NCBI GenBank assembly: GCA_023436075.1
Contig: JAEZKS010000019.1
Span: 1-6,718, forward strand
Reading direction: 5' to 3'
From: Methanobacteriota archaeon
GTDB lineage: Archaea; Halobacteriota; Methanocellia; Methanocellales; Methanocellaceae
DNA: 6,718 nt
The first letter of the stretch is position 1. Each line of letters begins with the position of its first letter. The position numbers and the translations under genes were made by a program. The notes beneath the pieces were generated by a model that was given only the letters and a program-made list of their open reading frames with translations, ran no database searches and had not been told where the DNA came from. This document shows positions 1-5,460 of the stretch, piece after piece.

Positions 1-614
1 CAATGCACACGACAGTGAACAGCGACGGCAAGATCACCGAGGTTTCCACCGAGCTGAACCTGTCGGAGACGAACTATGACCTGTACAAGTCGATCATCCA
101 GATGTCCTCGCCAGGGCAAGACATGGAGAGCTACTTCGTAGACAATTACTCCAAAGCTTACGGCGGTCCTGGCACCACAGTCGACTACAAAGAGCGTAAG
201 CTGAACGGCTACACCTATATCACGCTCACCGCCCGCGGTAGCGACATCCAGCCTCAGGAGGGTAGCAACGTCACGGTGACGAAAGAAGGCGATTACTGGG
301 TGTACCGCTATCTCACGTCCGGGGCTGCCAGTTCATCAGGCATCCCCACAGATACCAGCTCGCTCAGCGACTCGATGGCGAACATGGTGACGCTGGACTT
401 CTACCTGACGATGCCCGGGAATATCATAGATTCGAACGCCCAGAAGATCGACGGCAACAAGGCCGAGTGGCACTTGAACGGGAATACGCTGAACAGTGTC
501 GACTCGCTGTATGCCAAGAGCGAAGTGGCGAAGAGCCCGGGCTTTGAGGCAATCGTCGCGCTGATGGCGGTGGCTGCGGGTGTATACCTGGTCGCAATGA
601 GGAAGAGAGAATAG
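1..614 (+). CDS. PGF-CTERM surface protein, LppM-like, 5' end cut off by window edge
   Basis: The frame is open to the left edge. The ATG at base 3 is probably internal, because no signal peptide follows it and the first residues (TVNSDGKITEVSTELNLSE) look like a beta-strand of a mature ectodomain. About 203 residues are visible. The C-terminus reads SPGF (from about residue 178), then a hydrophobic helix and the basic end AMRKRE. That is the archaeal PGF-CTERM sorting signal, which archaeosortase A is known to process in haloarchaea and methanogens, leaving the protein lipid-anchored outside the cell. The body resembles LppM-like domains: an N-terminal 'TVNSDG' strand, an EGDYWVYRY strand, and a late segment LDFYLTMPGN...NKAEWHLNGN. 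The LppM resemblance is from memory and only moderate; the sorting signal is clear. N-x-S/T sequons (for example NLS, NYS, NVT) fit a glycosylated surface protein. The substrate or partner cannot be read from the sequence. Confidence 0.82.
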   Translation, partial: MHTTVNSDGKITEVSTELNLSETNYDLYKSIIQMSSPGQDMESYFVDNYSKAYGGPGTTVDYKERKLNGYTYITLTARGSDIQPQEGSNVTVTKEGDYWVYRYLTSGAASSSGIPTDTSSLSDSMANMVTLDFYLTMPGNIIDSNAQKIDGNKAEWHLNGNTLNSVDSLYAKSEVAKSPGFEAIVALMAVAAGVYLVAMRKRE

Positions 615-615
615 A

Positions 616-632
616 CTTTCTTCCTTTTTTAT
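616..632 (+). terminator. T-rich terminator of the PGF-CTERM gene
   Basis: Directly after the TAG stop comes a pyrimidine-rich run ending in six consecutive T (625-630). Archaeal RNA polymerase is known to terminate at such oligo-T tracts without a required hairpin. The position fits the end of the plus-strand gene, which faces the minus-strand operon. Confidence 0.6.
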
Positions 633-670
633 TGAAAAGTTTTATACTGCTGGATGCCAGGGGCGGGCTT

Positions 671-735
671 TCCAGGAAAAGCTTTAGCAAATAGAATAGT
701 GCCGGCAATGTGAAAGCTAATGCACCGGCTGCCAT
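671..735 (-). pseudogene. Fragment of a small membrane-protein gene (copy A)
   Basis: On the minus strand an ATG at 735 opens MAAGALAFTLPALFYLLKLF, one hydrophobic helix. Bases 671-719 match 5240-5288 at 44 of 49 positions. In the shared frame both encode AFTL-x-AL-x-Y-x-LKLFL. Beyond the helix the similarity stops. Copy B continues with DTWKIEATPELRKHGRL, whereas here the frame runs into an unrelated Pro/Ser/Arg-rich reading that is antisense to the PGF-CTERM gene. I read this as a truncated relic. It lies 20 bases beyond the marR stop, in the same orientation. A functional single-helix peptide is possible but lacks a convincing ribosome binding site. Confidence 0.55.
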
Positions 736-755
736 GATGCATGGCCGGAGTGAGC

Positions 756-1220
756 TTATTCGTCTTTCGTCCGCCTGTTCAGCAGGTTGCCGTATGGCGG
801 CTGGTCCGAGTCGCCGATGAACTTGGATAACAGCTTAATGACTGTCTCTCGTTCCTCCAGAGTCAGCCTTTCCATGCCCTCGTTCACGTAGTCGAACGCC
901 TGTCGCTCGTTCCGCGTCACCCATTCGCGCCCTTTTTCGGTCGGCACGACGAACACGTCTCGTTTATCCCTGTCGCCCCGCTGACGCCGCACATAGCCGC
1001 GCTTCTCCAGGTAGTCGACATAGTCGGTCACTGTGCTCCGGCTCACTTTCAGGATGTCTGCGATGTCCTGCATGCGGAGTTCAGTGACACTGCTCAGGTG
1101 CAGGATGACGCCCGAGACGAAGGTCAGCTCGTTCTTCCGCCCTCTGGCGATGCCGTACACATCGATCAGGTCCCAGTAAATGTGCTCGATGCAGAAGCGG
1201 AGTCGCTCTTGCTCTGTCAT
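756..1220 (-). CDS. MarR-family winged-helix transcriptional regulator
   Basis: 154 residues from the chosen start, the usual size for MarR. A helical N-terminus is followed by a winged helix-turn-helix: helices around residues 32-60 (RMQDIADILKVSRSTVTDYV), recognition helix about 50-67, then the wing RRQRGDRDKRDVFVVPTEKG at 68-87 with the DxR signature typical of the family. A C-terminal dimerisation helix follows (LTLEERETVIKLLSKFIG). ATG 1220 is preferred because GTGA lies 7 bases upstream (1228-1231). ATGs at 1247 and 1241 are in frame and possible (163 or 161 residues) but lack a Shine-Dalgarno. A GTG at 1271 would lie inside the 27-bp palindrome and is unlikely. The gene follows mmpL on the same strand after 79 bases, so the two are probably co-transcribed. 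MarR proteins typically repress adjacent transporter genes until a ligand binds; that role here is inferred from context. Confidence 0.92.
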   Translation of the reverse strand: MTEQERLRFCIEHIYWDLIDVYGIARGRKNELTFVSGVILHLSSVTELRMQDIADILKVSRSTVTDYVDYLEKRGYVRRQRGDRDKRDVFVVPTEKGREWVTRNERQAFDYVNEGMERLTLEERETVIKLLSKFIGDSDQPPYGNLLNRRTKDE

Positions 1221-1265
1221 GGCGCTCTCACTGTCGTACATCTTCATGATACTTATGATTATCGC

Positions 1266-1292
1266 GGGCACCCGGATGTCATCCGGGTGCCC
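1266..1292. promoter_or_regulatory. Perfect 27-bp palindrome between mmpL and marR
   Basis: Arms GGGCACCCGGATG and CATCCGGGTGCCC are perfect reverse complements, 13 bp each around one central base. As RNA this is a 12-bp GC-rich hairpin with a three-base loop. It begins 7 bases after the mmpL stop and ends 18 bases before the most upstream marR ATG (1247). No T-run follows on the minus strand, so it is not a typical archaeal terminator. It could be a MarR operator for separate control of marR, or an mRNA processing or stability hairpin that sets the mmpL:marR ratio. The core CGGAT...ATCCG echoes the CGGATATCCG core of the upstream operator, but with three extra central bases. Confidence 0.7.
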
Positions 1293-1299
1293 TCATCAT

Positions 1300-4200
1300 C
1301 TACTGTTTCTTTTCTATCTCTGGCATCATGGCTCTCTTCTGTGAGAACGGTAGCCACCAGTTGTACTTTCTGGCCACCATCATGATCGATGGTATGAGCA
1401 CCAGCACCATCAGCGTCGCATCCAGGATGATGGCCAGGCTCAGGACGAAGCCGAACTCCTTCAGCTCTGCCATGTCGGAGATCATCATGGAGCCGAATGC
1501 AGCAGCCATGACAAGCCCGCAGAGCAGGATCACCGGCCCGGTGACCTCGACGGCCGACAGGATCGCCTCTTCGTCGTTTTTGCCTTTCTCGATCTCCTCA
1601 CGAACTCTGGACATCATAAAGACTACATAGTCTCCGCCCAGTCCCATGAGGGTGCAGAACAGCACGATCGGCAAGATCCAGATCACCGCATCGCCCAGCC
1701 AGTACTGGAATACGATGGTAAACGCGGCCAGCGTCCACACAATGCCCATAAGCAGTGAGACGAACAGCTTGACTGGCGTCAGGGCGGAGCGTAGCAGCGC
1801 CGCCAGCACGATGAAAATGCCGGCGAACACCAGCGCGATCACCAGGCCGAACTTGCCCGATGCGAGCTTCTGGAAGTCGTAGCTCATGGCACCCGTGCCG
1901 CCGATGGCCACGGTCGTTCCCCGGCCTTCCCCGTTAGTGTATGCTGCCAGATTCTCTCTCAAGAGATCGATCGCCTTGTTCGACTCCGGTGAGTATGGCG
2001 AGCCCTGGAAGACTACGCTGATCACTGTCGTATGGCCGTCGGTGCCCGTGTCGTTATCCATCGTGTTCTGGTAATAGGCCCTCTGTAGCTCGGAGTATGC
2101 AGACATGTTGGCGTAGCTGATTAGCTCGCCGTCCGGCCGGGTCATCGAATATACCCTGTCGACTCCCTGTACGGATGCGGCAATCGACGACACTCGTTCG
2201 ACGCGATCCAGCGCAGACATAGAGTAATTGCCGTCGGGGCCCCTGATGGGCTCGGGCAAGGTGACGATGATGTTTGCCTTATCGATGTTGCCGCTGCCGA
2301 AGTTGTCCTCCAGCAGGTTGAACCCGACTTTGCTCTCGAGCCGGTCAGGCAGCATCGATACGAGGTCCTGGCCCTGCTCCATCTGGAAGTATAGCCAGAC
2401 TGCGGGCACGGCGAGCAGTATCGTGATCGCCAGCACCACGCCCGGGTGTCTGACGACACTGCGGGAGATCGCTTTCATCGCGCCGCCGATCCGGCTCGTC
2501 TTGCGGCCGACGTTGTATATCTTGCGAGGCCAGAAGAGTCGGTCTCCAGCGAGCATCAGCACCGCCGGTATGAGAGTCATCGCCACCAGCATCGATACCA
2601 GGATAGCGATGGCCATACTCTGTCCCATGGAGCGGAACATGCCGTTGTCGATGACCATGAGCGAAGCAAAGCCGATCATCGCCGTCAGGCCACTGCACAG
2701 GATACTTTTGCCTGCATGCTCTATGGCGAACTTCACTGACTCTGCCACGCCCACGCCCATCGAGCGTTCCTCCGCATAGCGCGAGAGGATGAACACACAG
2801 TAGTCGGTGCCCGCGCCGAGCATGACCACGATCATGAACGTCTTCGTCAGGTAGTACAGGTCTACCGTGTAGCTGGACAGGTAAAGCGCGCCGAATCCTG
2901 TCACGATGGCCGCACCTATGACCGCCAGCGGCACGAACGGAGTCAGGATCGACAGGAAGTATACGCCGAGGATCACGAGGATGAGCACGACTGAAATTTT
3001 ATCGATGTTGCCCACGTCCTCCGCCGCTGCGGTCTCGGTGTCGACGCCGATGGCCGACATGCCTGTCACGTAGGCATTCAGGCCCGGGTACTTGCCGGTG
3101 AGACTATCCACGTCCGACCTGATCGCCTTCACCGCGTCGTGGGAGACCTTCGATGCTTCCTGCTCATCCATCACTACTGCGAAGAGGGTCAGGTTGCCCG
3201 AGACGAGCTGGTTCACTATGGCATCGCTGAAGAGTTGCGGGTCGCTGTAGTCGTGGGTGTAAGCCCAGCCGGTCGCGAAGTCCCTGGTTTCGTCTTCGCT
3301 CGCATTGGCGTCCATGTCCAGCAGGGCATGGAAGAACGAGAGGCTGCCGGAAATGTCCAGGCTGTCAGCGACCTTATCGACAGTATAGTTCTTCAGGGCA
3401 TTGTCCCCAGGGCTGCGTCCCAGGGCGTATAACTCGCGTATTACCTCACTTTCTGTCTCGTTGCGACCTTCGCAGGCTTTGTTCAGTACGTATGTGTCGA
3501 TGACCTGATCGGAGGGGTGGTTCCCGAGCGCGTAGATCTCTTTAATCTGCCAGATTTCAGAGGCGTTTCGCCCTTCCGAAGCCTTCCGGATCACGTAGTT
3601 ATCGAAATCCTGCGCAGTGCCATGCCGGAGGTTCCAGGCGTCATTGATGACCAGCCTCTCTGTCTCGTTCCGGCCGTCTGCAGCCTTGCCGATGATGTAG
3701 GTTTTCATGATATCGTCGGACGGGCCGCGGCCCAGTGCATAGATCTCCCTGGCGGATGCCGCATCTGCATCGGACAGGCCAGCGGTGGCAAGGCTGAGCG
3801 TAAACGAGTCGATAGCCGCCGTCGACGGGCTCTTGCCGAGGTCGTAGATCGCTGACAGTCTGGCACGGTCGTTAGCCGAAGTCAGGCCCTGGTAAGCCAT
3901 CGCATGATCGACGATGAAACTCTTCAAAGTGACCGCATTGCCGTATCCGGATAGCTTCAGGCCAAGCAGGTCATTGATGACCTGTCGTTTCGTAGCGTCC
4001 AGCGGGGCGGCGGCGAAGAACGGCGCAGCCATCGCATCGATGGTCGACTGTGCCCTGGCTGCCGGGTCCGCGCCCGGGATGACTGTCCATGTATCGTTAA
4101 ACTGGCTCAGGTACTGGGTCGCCAGCGCTTTCATGTTCGGGTCGCCAATAGCATCTACCACATTCTGTCTGGTGAGTTGCATTGCCTGGGCATCTGCCGT

Positions 4201-4890
4201 TGCGTCGTCAGGCACACCGGGCCTGATCTGGCCCCATGCCTGGGCATAGTAGCCAGGTATGCCGTAGACGAGGTCCGCGGCATCCTTGATCTGGTACAGT
4301 CCGTCGTTGCCGGCGACCACCTGGTCACGGGCCGAGTATAGCTGTGCGTTGGTGCCCTTGATCCTGTCGTATGCGGAATTCATCTGGCTGCTGGCGCCTG
4401 TCACGCTATCGTAAAGGTGATAGAGGTCGCTGCTGGCGTTTACGACCTGACTCCTGGCGTCGTACAGCTGTGCGCTGGCTTTGGTCGCCGTATTGTACAG
4501 CTCATGCAGCCCGTCGTGCAACGTCGGGGCCATTTCTGTCAGGGCGCCGTTCTGGATGTCATAGATCGATGTAGTACCTGTGGAGTTATGGATTCCAGGA
4601 TCTCTGGCGACAGTGTCGTTCAGCTCCCTGATGAACAGCATGGCCTGTGTCTTATTATCGGACTCTACGGCCACTATGATCTGACTCTGGGAGGCGTTCG
4701 GGAACTGCTGGCTATACAGGTCGTTCGCCTGGTATGATTCCATGTTTTTCGGGATGAACGAGGTGATGTCATAGTGCAGGCGCCCGTCCAGGCTCAACGC
4801 CAGGGGTACCGATACGATGAGAATAATGACCCAGACCGCGATCACGGCCCAGGGCTTTTTGATGATCAGATTGCTTAACCTGTCGAACAT
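1300..4890 (-). CDS. RND-superfamily MMPL (HAE3-type) membrane transporter with greatly enlarged first ectodomain
   Basis: 1196 residues; archaeal relatives are typically about 750-900 (from memory). Predicted helices are TM1 at 13-34; TM2-TM6 at about 629-648, 650-672, 679-703, 728-748 and 755-780; TM7 at 817-836; and TM8-TM12 at about 1014-1034, 1040-1060, 1070-1095, 1117-1138 and 1147-1172. This is the 6+6 internal duplication of RND pumps. The proton-relay motif is present twice: GAGTDY in TM4 (D696, Y697) and GLGGDY in TM10 (D1087, Y1088), each followed by a basic loop (SRYAEERS, SRVREEIEK). The second ectodomain is of normal size (about 837-1012). The first spans about 35-628 and carries an insertion of roughly 400 residues: a coiled-coil-like part (125-205) and 35-residue repeats (346-520). 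Fifteen N-x-S/T sequons all fall in the two ectodomains. ATG 4890 is supported by GAGGGTGA six bases upstream. It is probably a proton-driven exporter of lipid or hydrophobic molecules; the substrate is unknown. It leads the operon with marR. Confidence 0.93.
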   Translation of the reverse strand: MFDRLSNLIIKKPWAVIAVWVIILIVSVPLALSLDGRLHYDITSFIPKNMESYQANDLYSQQFPNASQSQIIVAVESDNKTQAMLFIRELNDTVARDPGIHNSTGTTSIYDIQNGALTEMAPTLHDGLHELYNTATKASAQLYDARSQVVNASSDLYHLYDSVTGASSQMNSAYDRIKGTNAQLYSARDQVVAGNDGLYQIKDAADLVYGIPGYYAQAWGQIRPGVPDDATADAQAMQLTRQNVVDAIGDPNMKALATQYLSQFNDTWTVIPGADPAARAQSTIDAMAAPFFAAAPLDATKRQVINDLLGLKLSGYGNAVTLKSFIVDHAMAYQGLTSANDRARLSAIYDLGKSPSTAAIDSFTLSLATAGLSDADAASAREIYALGRGPSDDIMKTYIIGKAADGRNETERLVINDAWNLRHGTAQDFDNYVIRKASEGRNASEIWQIKEIYALGNHPSDQVIDTYVLNKACEGRNETESEVIRELYALGRSPGDNALKNYTVDKVADSLDISGSLSFFHALLDMDANASEDETRDFATGWAYTHDYSDPQLFSDAIVNQLVSGNLTLFAVVMDEQEASKVSHDAVKAIRSDVDSLTGKYPGLNAYVTGMSAIGVDTETAAAEDVGNIDKISVVLILVILGVYFLSILTPFVPLAVIGAAIVTGFGALYLSSYTVDLYYLTKTFMIVVMLGAGTDYCVFILSRYAEERSMGVGVAESVKFAIEHAGKSILCSGLTAMIGFASLMVIDNGMFRSMGQSMAIAILVSMLVAMTLIPAVLMLAGDRLFWPRKIYNVGRKTSRIGGAMKAISRSVVRHPGVVLAITILLAVPAVWLYFQMEQGQDLVSMLPDRLESKVGFNLLEDNFGSGNIDKANIIVTLPEPIRGPDGNYSMSALDRVERVSSIAASVQGVDRVYSMTRPDGELISYANMSAYSELQRAYYQNTMDNDTGTDGHTTVISVVFQGSPYSPESNKAIDLLRENLAAYTNGEGRGTTVAIGGTGAMSYDFQKLASGKFGLVIALVFAGIFIVLAALLRSALTPVKLFVSLLMGIVWTLAAFTIVFQYWLGDAVIWILPIVLFCTLMGLGGDYVVFMMSRVREEIEKGKNDEEAILSAVEVTGPVILLCGLVMAAAFGSMMISDMAELKEFGFVLSLAIILDATLMVLVLIPSIMMVARKYNWWLPFSQKRAMMPEIEKKQ
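3331..3855 (-). repeat. Five tandem 35-residue protein repeats in the mmpL ectodomain
   Basis: Residues 346-520 of the MMPL protein fall into units of 34-36 residues, starting at about 346, 382, 417, 451 and 486. The consensus is roughly E-I-Y-A-L-G-x-x-P-S-D-(4-5x)-Y-(V/I)-x-x-K-A-x-(E/D)-G-R-N-(E/A)-(T/S)-E. The units at 382 and 451 are closest; the one at 417 starts DAWNLRHGTAQD and is more diverged. A weaker copy at about 306-345 may precede the array. The pattern suggests paired helices forming a solenoid-like stalk outside the membrane. I do not recognise it as a named repeat family. Confidence 0.75.
4276..4518 (-). other. Coiled-coil-like segment with QLYxARxQVV repeat in mmpL
   Basis: Residues 125-205 of the MMPL protein are predicted helical, rich in Ala, Ser, Asp, Leu and Tyr, with no Pro. 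A motif QLYDARSQVV...LY at 141-157 recurs as QLYSARDQVV...LY at 183-199, exactly 42 residues later, a multiple of the heptad. Between them lie LYDSVTGASSQM and AYDRIKGTNAQL, weaker versions of the same unit. Long helical hairpins in the first loop are known in some bacterial MMPL and YhgE-type proteins, where they extend from the membrane. The assignment here rests on pattern only. Confidence 0.5.
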
Positions 4891-4896
4891 AGGCTT

Positions 4897-4904
4897 TCAC
4901 CCTC
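4897..4904 (-). promoter_or_regulatory. Ribosome binding site of mmpL
   Basis: Minus strand GAGGGTGA lies six bases before ATG 4890. GGTGA matches the archaeal 16S anti-Shine-Dalgarno (complement of AGGAGGTGA). It fixes the start: an ATG at 4914 overlaps this region in another frame and does not lead to the transporter. Confidence 0.75.
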
Positions 4905-4979
4905 ATTGCTCGAATCGTGTTACCACATGAGGTGTCTCTGTCAATAACCACGGCACTCCCGGTGGTTTGCGTCCTATCG

Positions 4980-4999
4980 CCAGACGATCGATCGTCTGG
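4980..4999. promoter_or_regulatory. Perfect 20-bp palindrome in the mmpL leader
   Basis: The half CCAGACGATC is followed immediately by its exact reverse complement. If transcription starts near 5016, this lies at about +18 to +37, about 90 bases before the mmpL start codon. It could be an additional operator or an mRNA element. With no loop, a long perfect RNA hairpin is less likely than a protein-binding DNA site. Its sequence differs from the operator at 5016-5066, so it may bind a different regulator. Confidence 0.55.
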
Positions 5000-5015
5000 T
5001 ACGCCAGGCCACGAG

Positions 5016-5066
5016 ATAGTACGGATATCCTTATTGGTATATTAAAGTTACGGATATCCGTACTAT
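5016..5066 (-). promoter_or_regulatory. mmpL promoter: TATA box inside a 15-bp perfect inverted repeat (probable operator)
   Basis: ATAGTACGGATATCC at 5016-5030 is the exact reverse complement of 5052-5066. Each arm also contains GGATATCC, and the right arm extends to a 14-bp self-palindrome (5049-5062). The 21 bases between the arms hold, on the minus strand, TTTAATATA (5046-5038), a good archaeal TATA box. With the usual spacing of about 25 bases the start of transcription would fall near 5016, giving a leader of about 125 bases. A protein bound to both arms would straddle the TATA box and the start site and block TBP/TFB or the polymerase. A second AT-rich candidate, TATATTTTT at about 5078-5086, would put both arms downstream of it. 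The MarR protein of the same operon is the obvious candidate ligand; this is inferred. Confidence 0.7.
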
Positions 5067-5239
5067 ATTGAATGCGAAAAATATAGAGCGCCATATGGTT
5101 GCAGCACGTGTCCTATAGTCCTTCATGCATAGCAGTCATAGGAGACCTGCGGGGGCGATAACGAAGAAAAACAATAGTGCCCCACTTAATCAATCTGCCG
5201 TGCTTCCTGAGCTCCGGCGTGGCCTCGATCTTCCACGTG

Positions 5240-5288
5240 TCCAGGAAAAGCTTCAGCACATAGAGCAGTGCCAGCAATGTGAAAGCTA
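5240..5288 (-). repeat. 49-bp direct repeat (partner of 671-719)
   Basis: 44 of 49 bases match 671-719 in the same orientation. The five differences are spread evenly, and in the shared reading frame two are synonymous while three change hydrophobic residues or Pro/Leu. The two copies bracket the whole mmpL-marR cassette, about 4.57 kb apart. Confidence 0.8.
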
Positions 5289-5313
5289 TTTGCCATCCAA
5301 AAGCGGGATTAAT

Positions 5314-5319
5314 AAAAAA
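5314..5319 (-). terminator. Oligo-T terminator of the tRNA-Arg gene
   Basis: Six T on the minus strand start 9 bases after the tRNA discriminator base. This is the normal archaeal termination signal for a single tRNA transcript. Confidence 0.6.
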
Positions 5320-5327
5320 TGGCAGAG

Positions 5328-5399
5328 CGCCCCCACGGGGATTCGAACCCCGGTCTAGAGCTCCGGAGGCTCCAAGGATATCCACTACCCTATAGGGGC
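5328..5399 (-). tRNA. tRNA-Arg (anticodon CCG)
   Basis: 72 nt, no intron, no encoded CCA. The acceptor stem GCCCCTA pairs with TGGGGGC (one G-U), discriminator G. The D arm begins GGG at 10-12 and pairs with CCT (G10-U25 wobble), with A14, G18-G19 and A21 present. The anticodon stem GGAGC/GCTCT closes the loop CTCCGGA, with T33 and anticodon CCG, which reads CGG. The variable loop is AGAC. The T arm is CGGGG-TTCGAAT-CCCCG. All tertiary-structure positions are normal. The gene ends one base from the copy-B remnant and lies 61 bases after the DUF5946 gene on the same strand, with its own TATA box. Confidence 0.95.
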
Positions 5400-5437
5400 A
5401 ACGCAAAATGCTGCCGCGATGATAATAGACATTCTAT

Positions 5438-5446
5438 GATATAAAC
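5438..5446 (-). promoter_or_regulatory. TATA box of the tRNA-Arg gene
   Basis: Minus strand GTTTATATC, preceded by CAAA as a partial BRE, lies about 40-45 bases before the first tRNA base. With normal spacing the transcript would start near 5415 and carry a leader of about 15 bases for RNase P to remove. Confidence 0.55.
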
Positions 5447-5460
5447 TTTGACATCAGCCA

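Larger units (their letters stand above)
5136..5326 (-). pseudogene. Small two-helix membrane protein gene (copy B), start lost and frameshifted
   Basis: The minus-strand frame after the tRNA reads LPFFINPAFGWQIAFTLLAL, LYVLKLFLDT, WKIEATPELR, KHGRLIKWGT, IV, and in the literal frame then continues FLRYRPRRSPMTAMHEGL to a TAG at 5113. Removing one base from the T5 run (A5 on the plus strand, 5167-5171) gives instead FFVIAPAGLL and a stop at 5138-5136. That completes a sensible second membrane helix and a 62-residue protein. There is no ATG or GTG between the tRNA and the first helix. The frame stays open upstream through the tRNA only by chance. The T6 run of the tRNA terminator is also its FF codons. 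I therefore call it a remnant truncated by the tRNA side and shifted near its end. An ATT or CTG start and a genuine alternative C-terminus cannot be excluded. The family is not recognised. Confidence 0.6.

Noticed and set aside
424..735. 103-residue minus-strand ORF starting at copy A
   Set aside because: Only the first helix has homology. The rest is an Arg/Ser/Pro-rich reading antisense to the PGF-CTERM gene. I kept only the short fragment.
2228..2779. 183-residue plus-strand ORF and several other plus-strand ORFs within 1328-4737
   Set aside because: All lie antisense to the MMPL gene, have no family resemblance and reflect high-GC shadow reading.
2279..3012. 14-base sequence TTATCGATGTTGCC at 2279-2292 and 2999-3012
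   Set aside because: Both encode GNIDK within MMPL at non-equivalent places in the two halves. No wider similarity surrounds them, so coincidence is likely.
3331..3855. Could the repeats be a CRISPR array or DNA-level tandem repeat?
   Set aside because: The similarity is at protein level only; the DNA of the units has diverged and there are no unique spacers.
4769..4951. 60-residue minus-strand ORF overlapping the mmpL start as a possible leader peptide
   Set aside because: It runs 120 bases into mmpL in another frame, has no ribosome binding site of its own and has no recognisable content.
5125..5358. 77-residue plus-strand ORF ending in GIRTPV
   Set aside because: That ending is the usual spurious translation of the antisense of a tRNA T arm; the rest is antisense to copy B.
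5374..5383. GGATATCC in the tRNA D arm, identical to the operator core at 5023 and 5052
   Set aside because: It is required by tRNA folding, and a match of this length is expected by chance in 6.7 kb. It is probably not an operator.
5113..5406. 97-residue minus-strand ORF running through the tRNA into copy B
   Set aside because: It starts with TTG upstream of the tRNA and translates the tRNA itself, a familiar artefact. Only the part after the tRNA has protein-like character.
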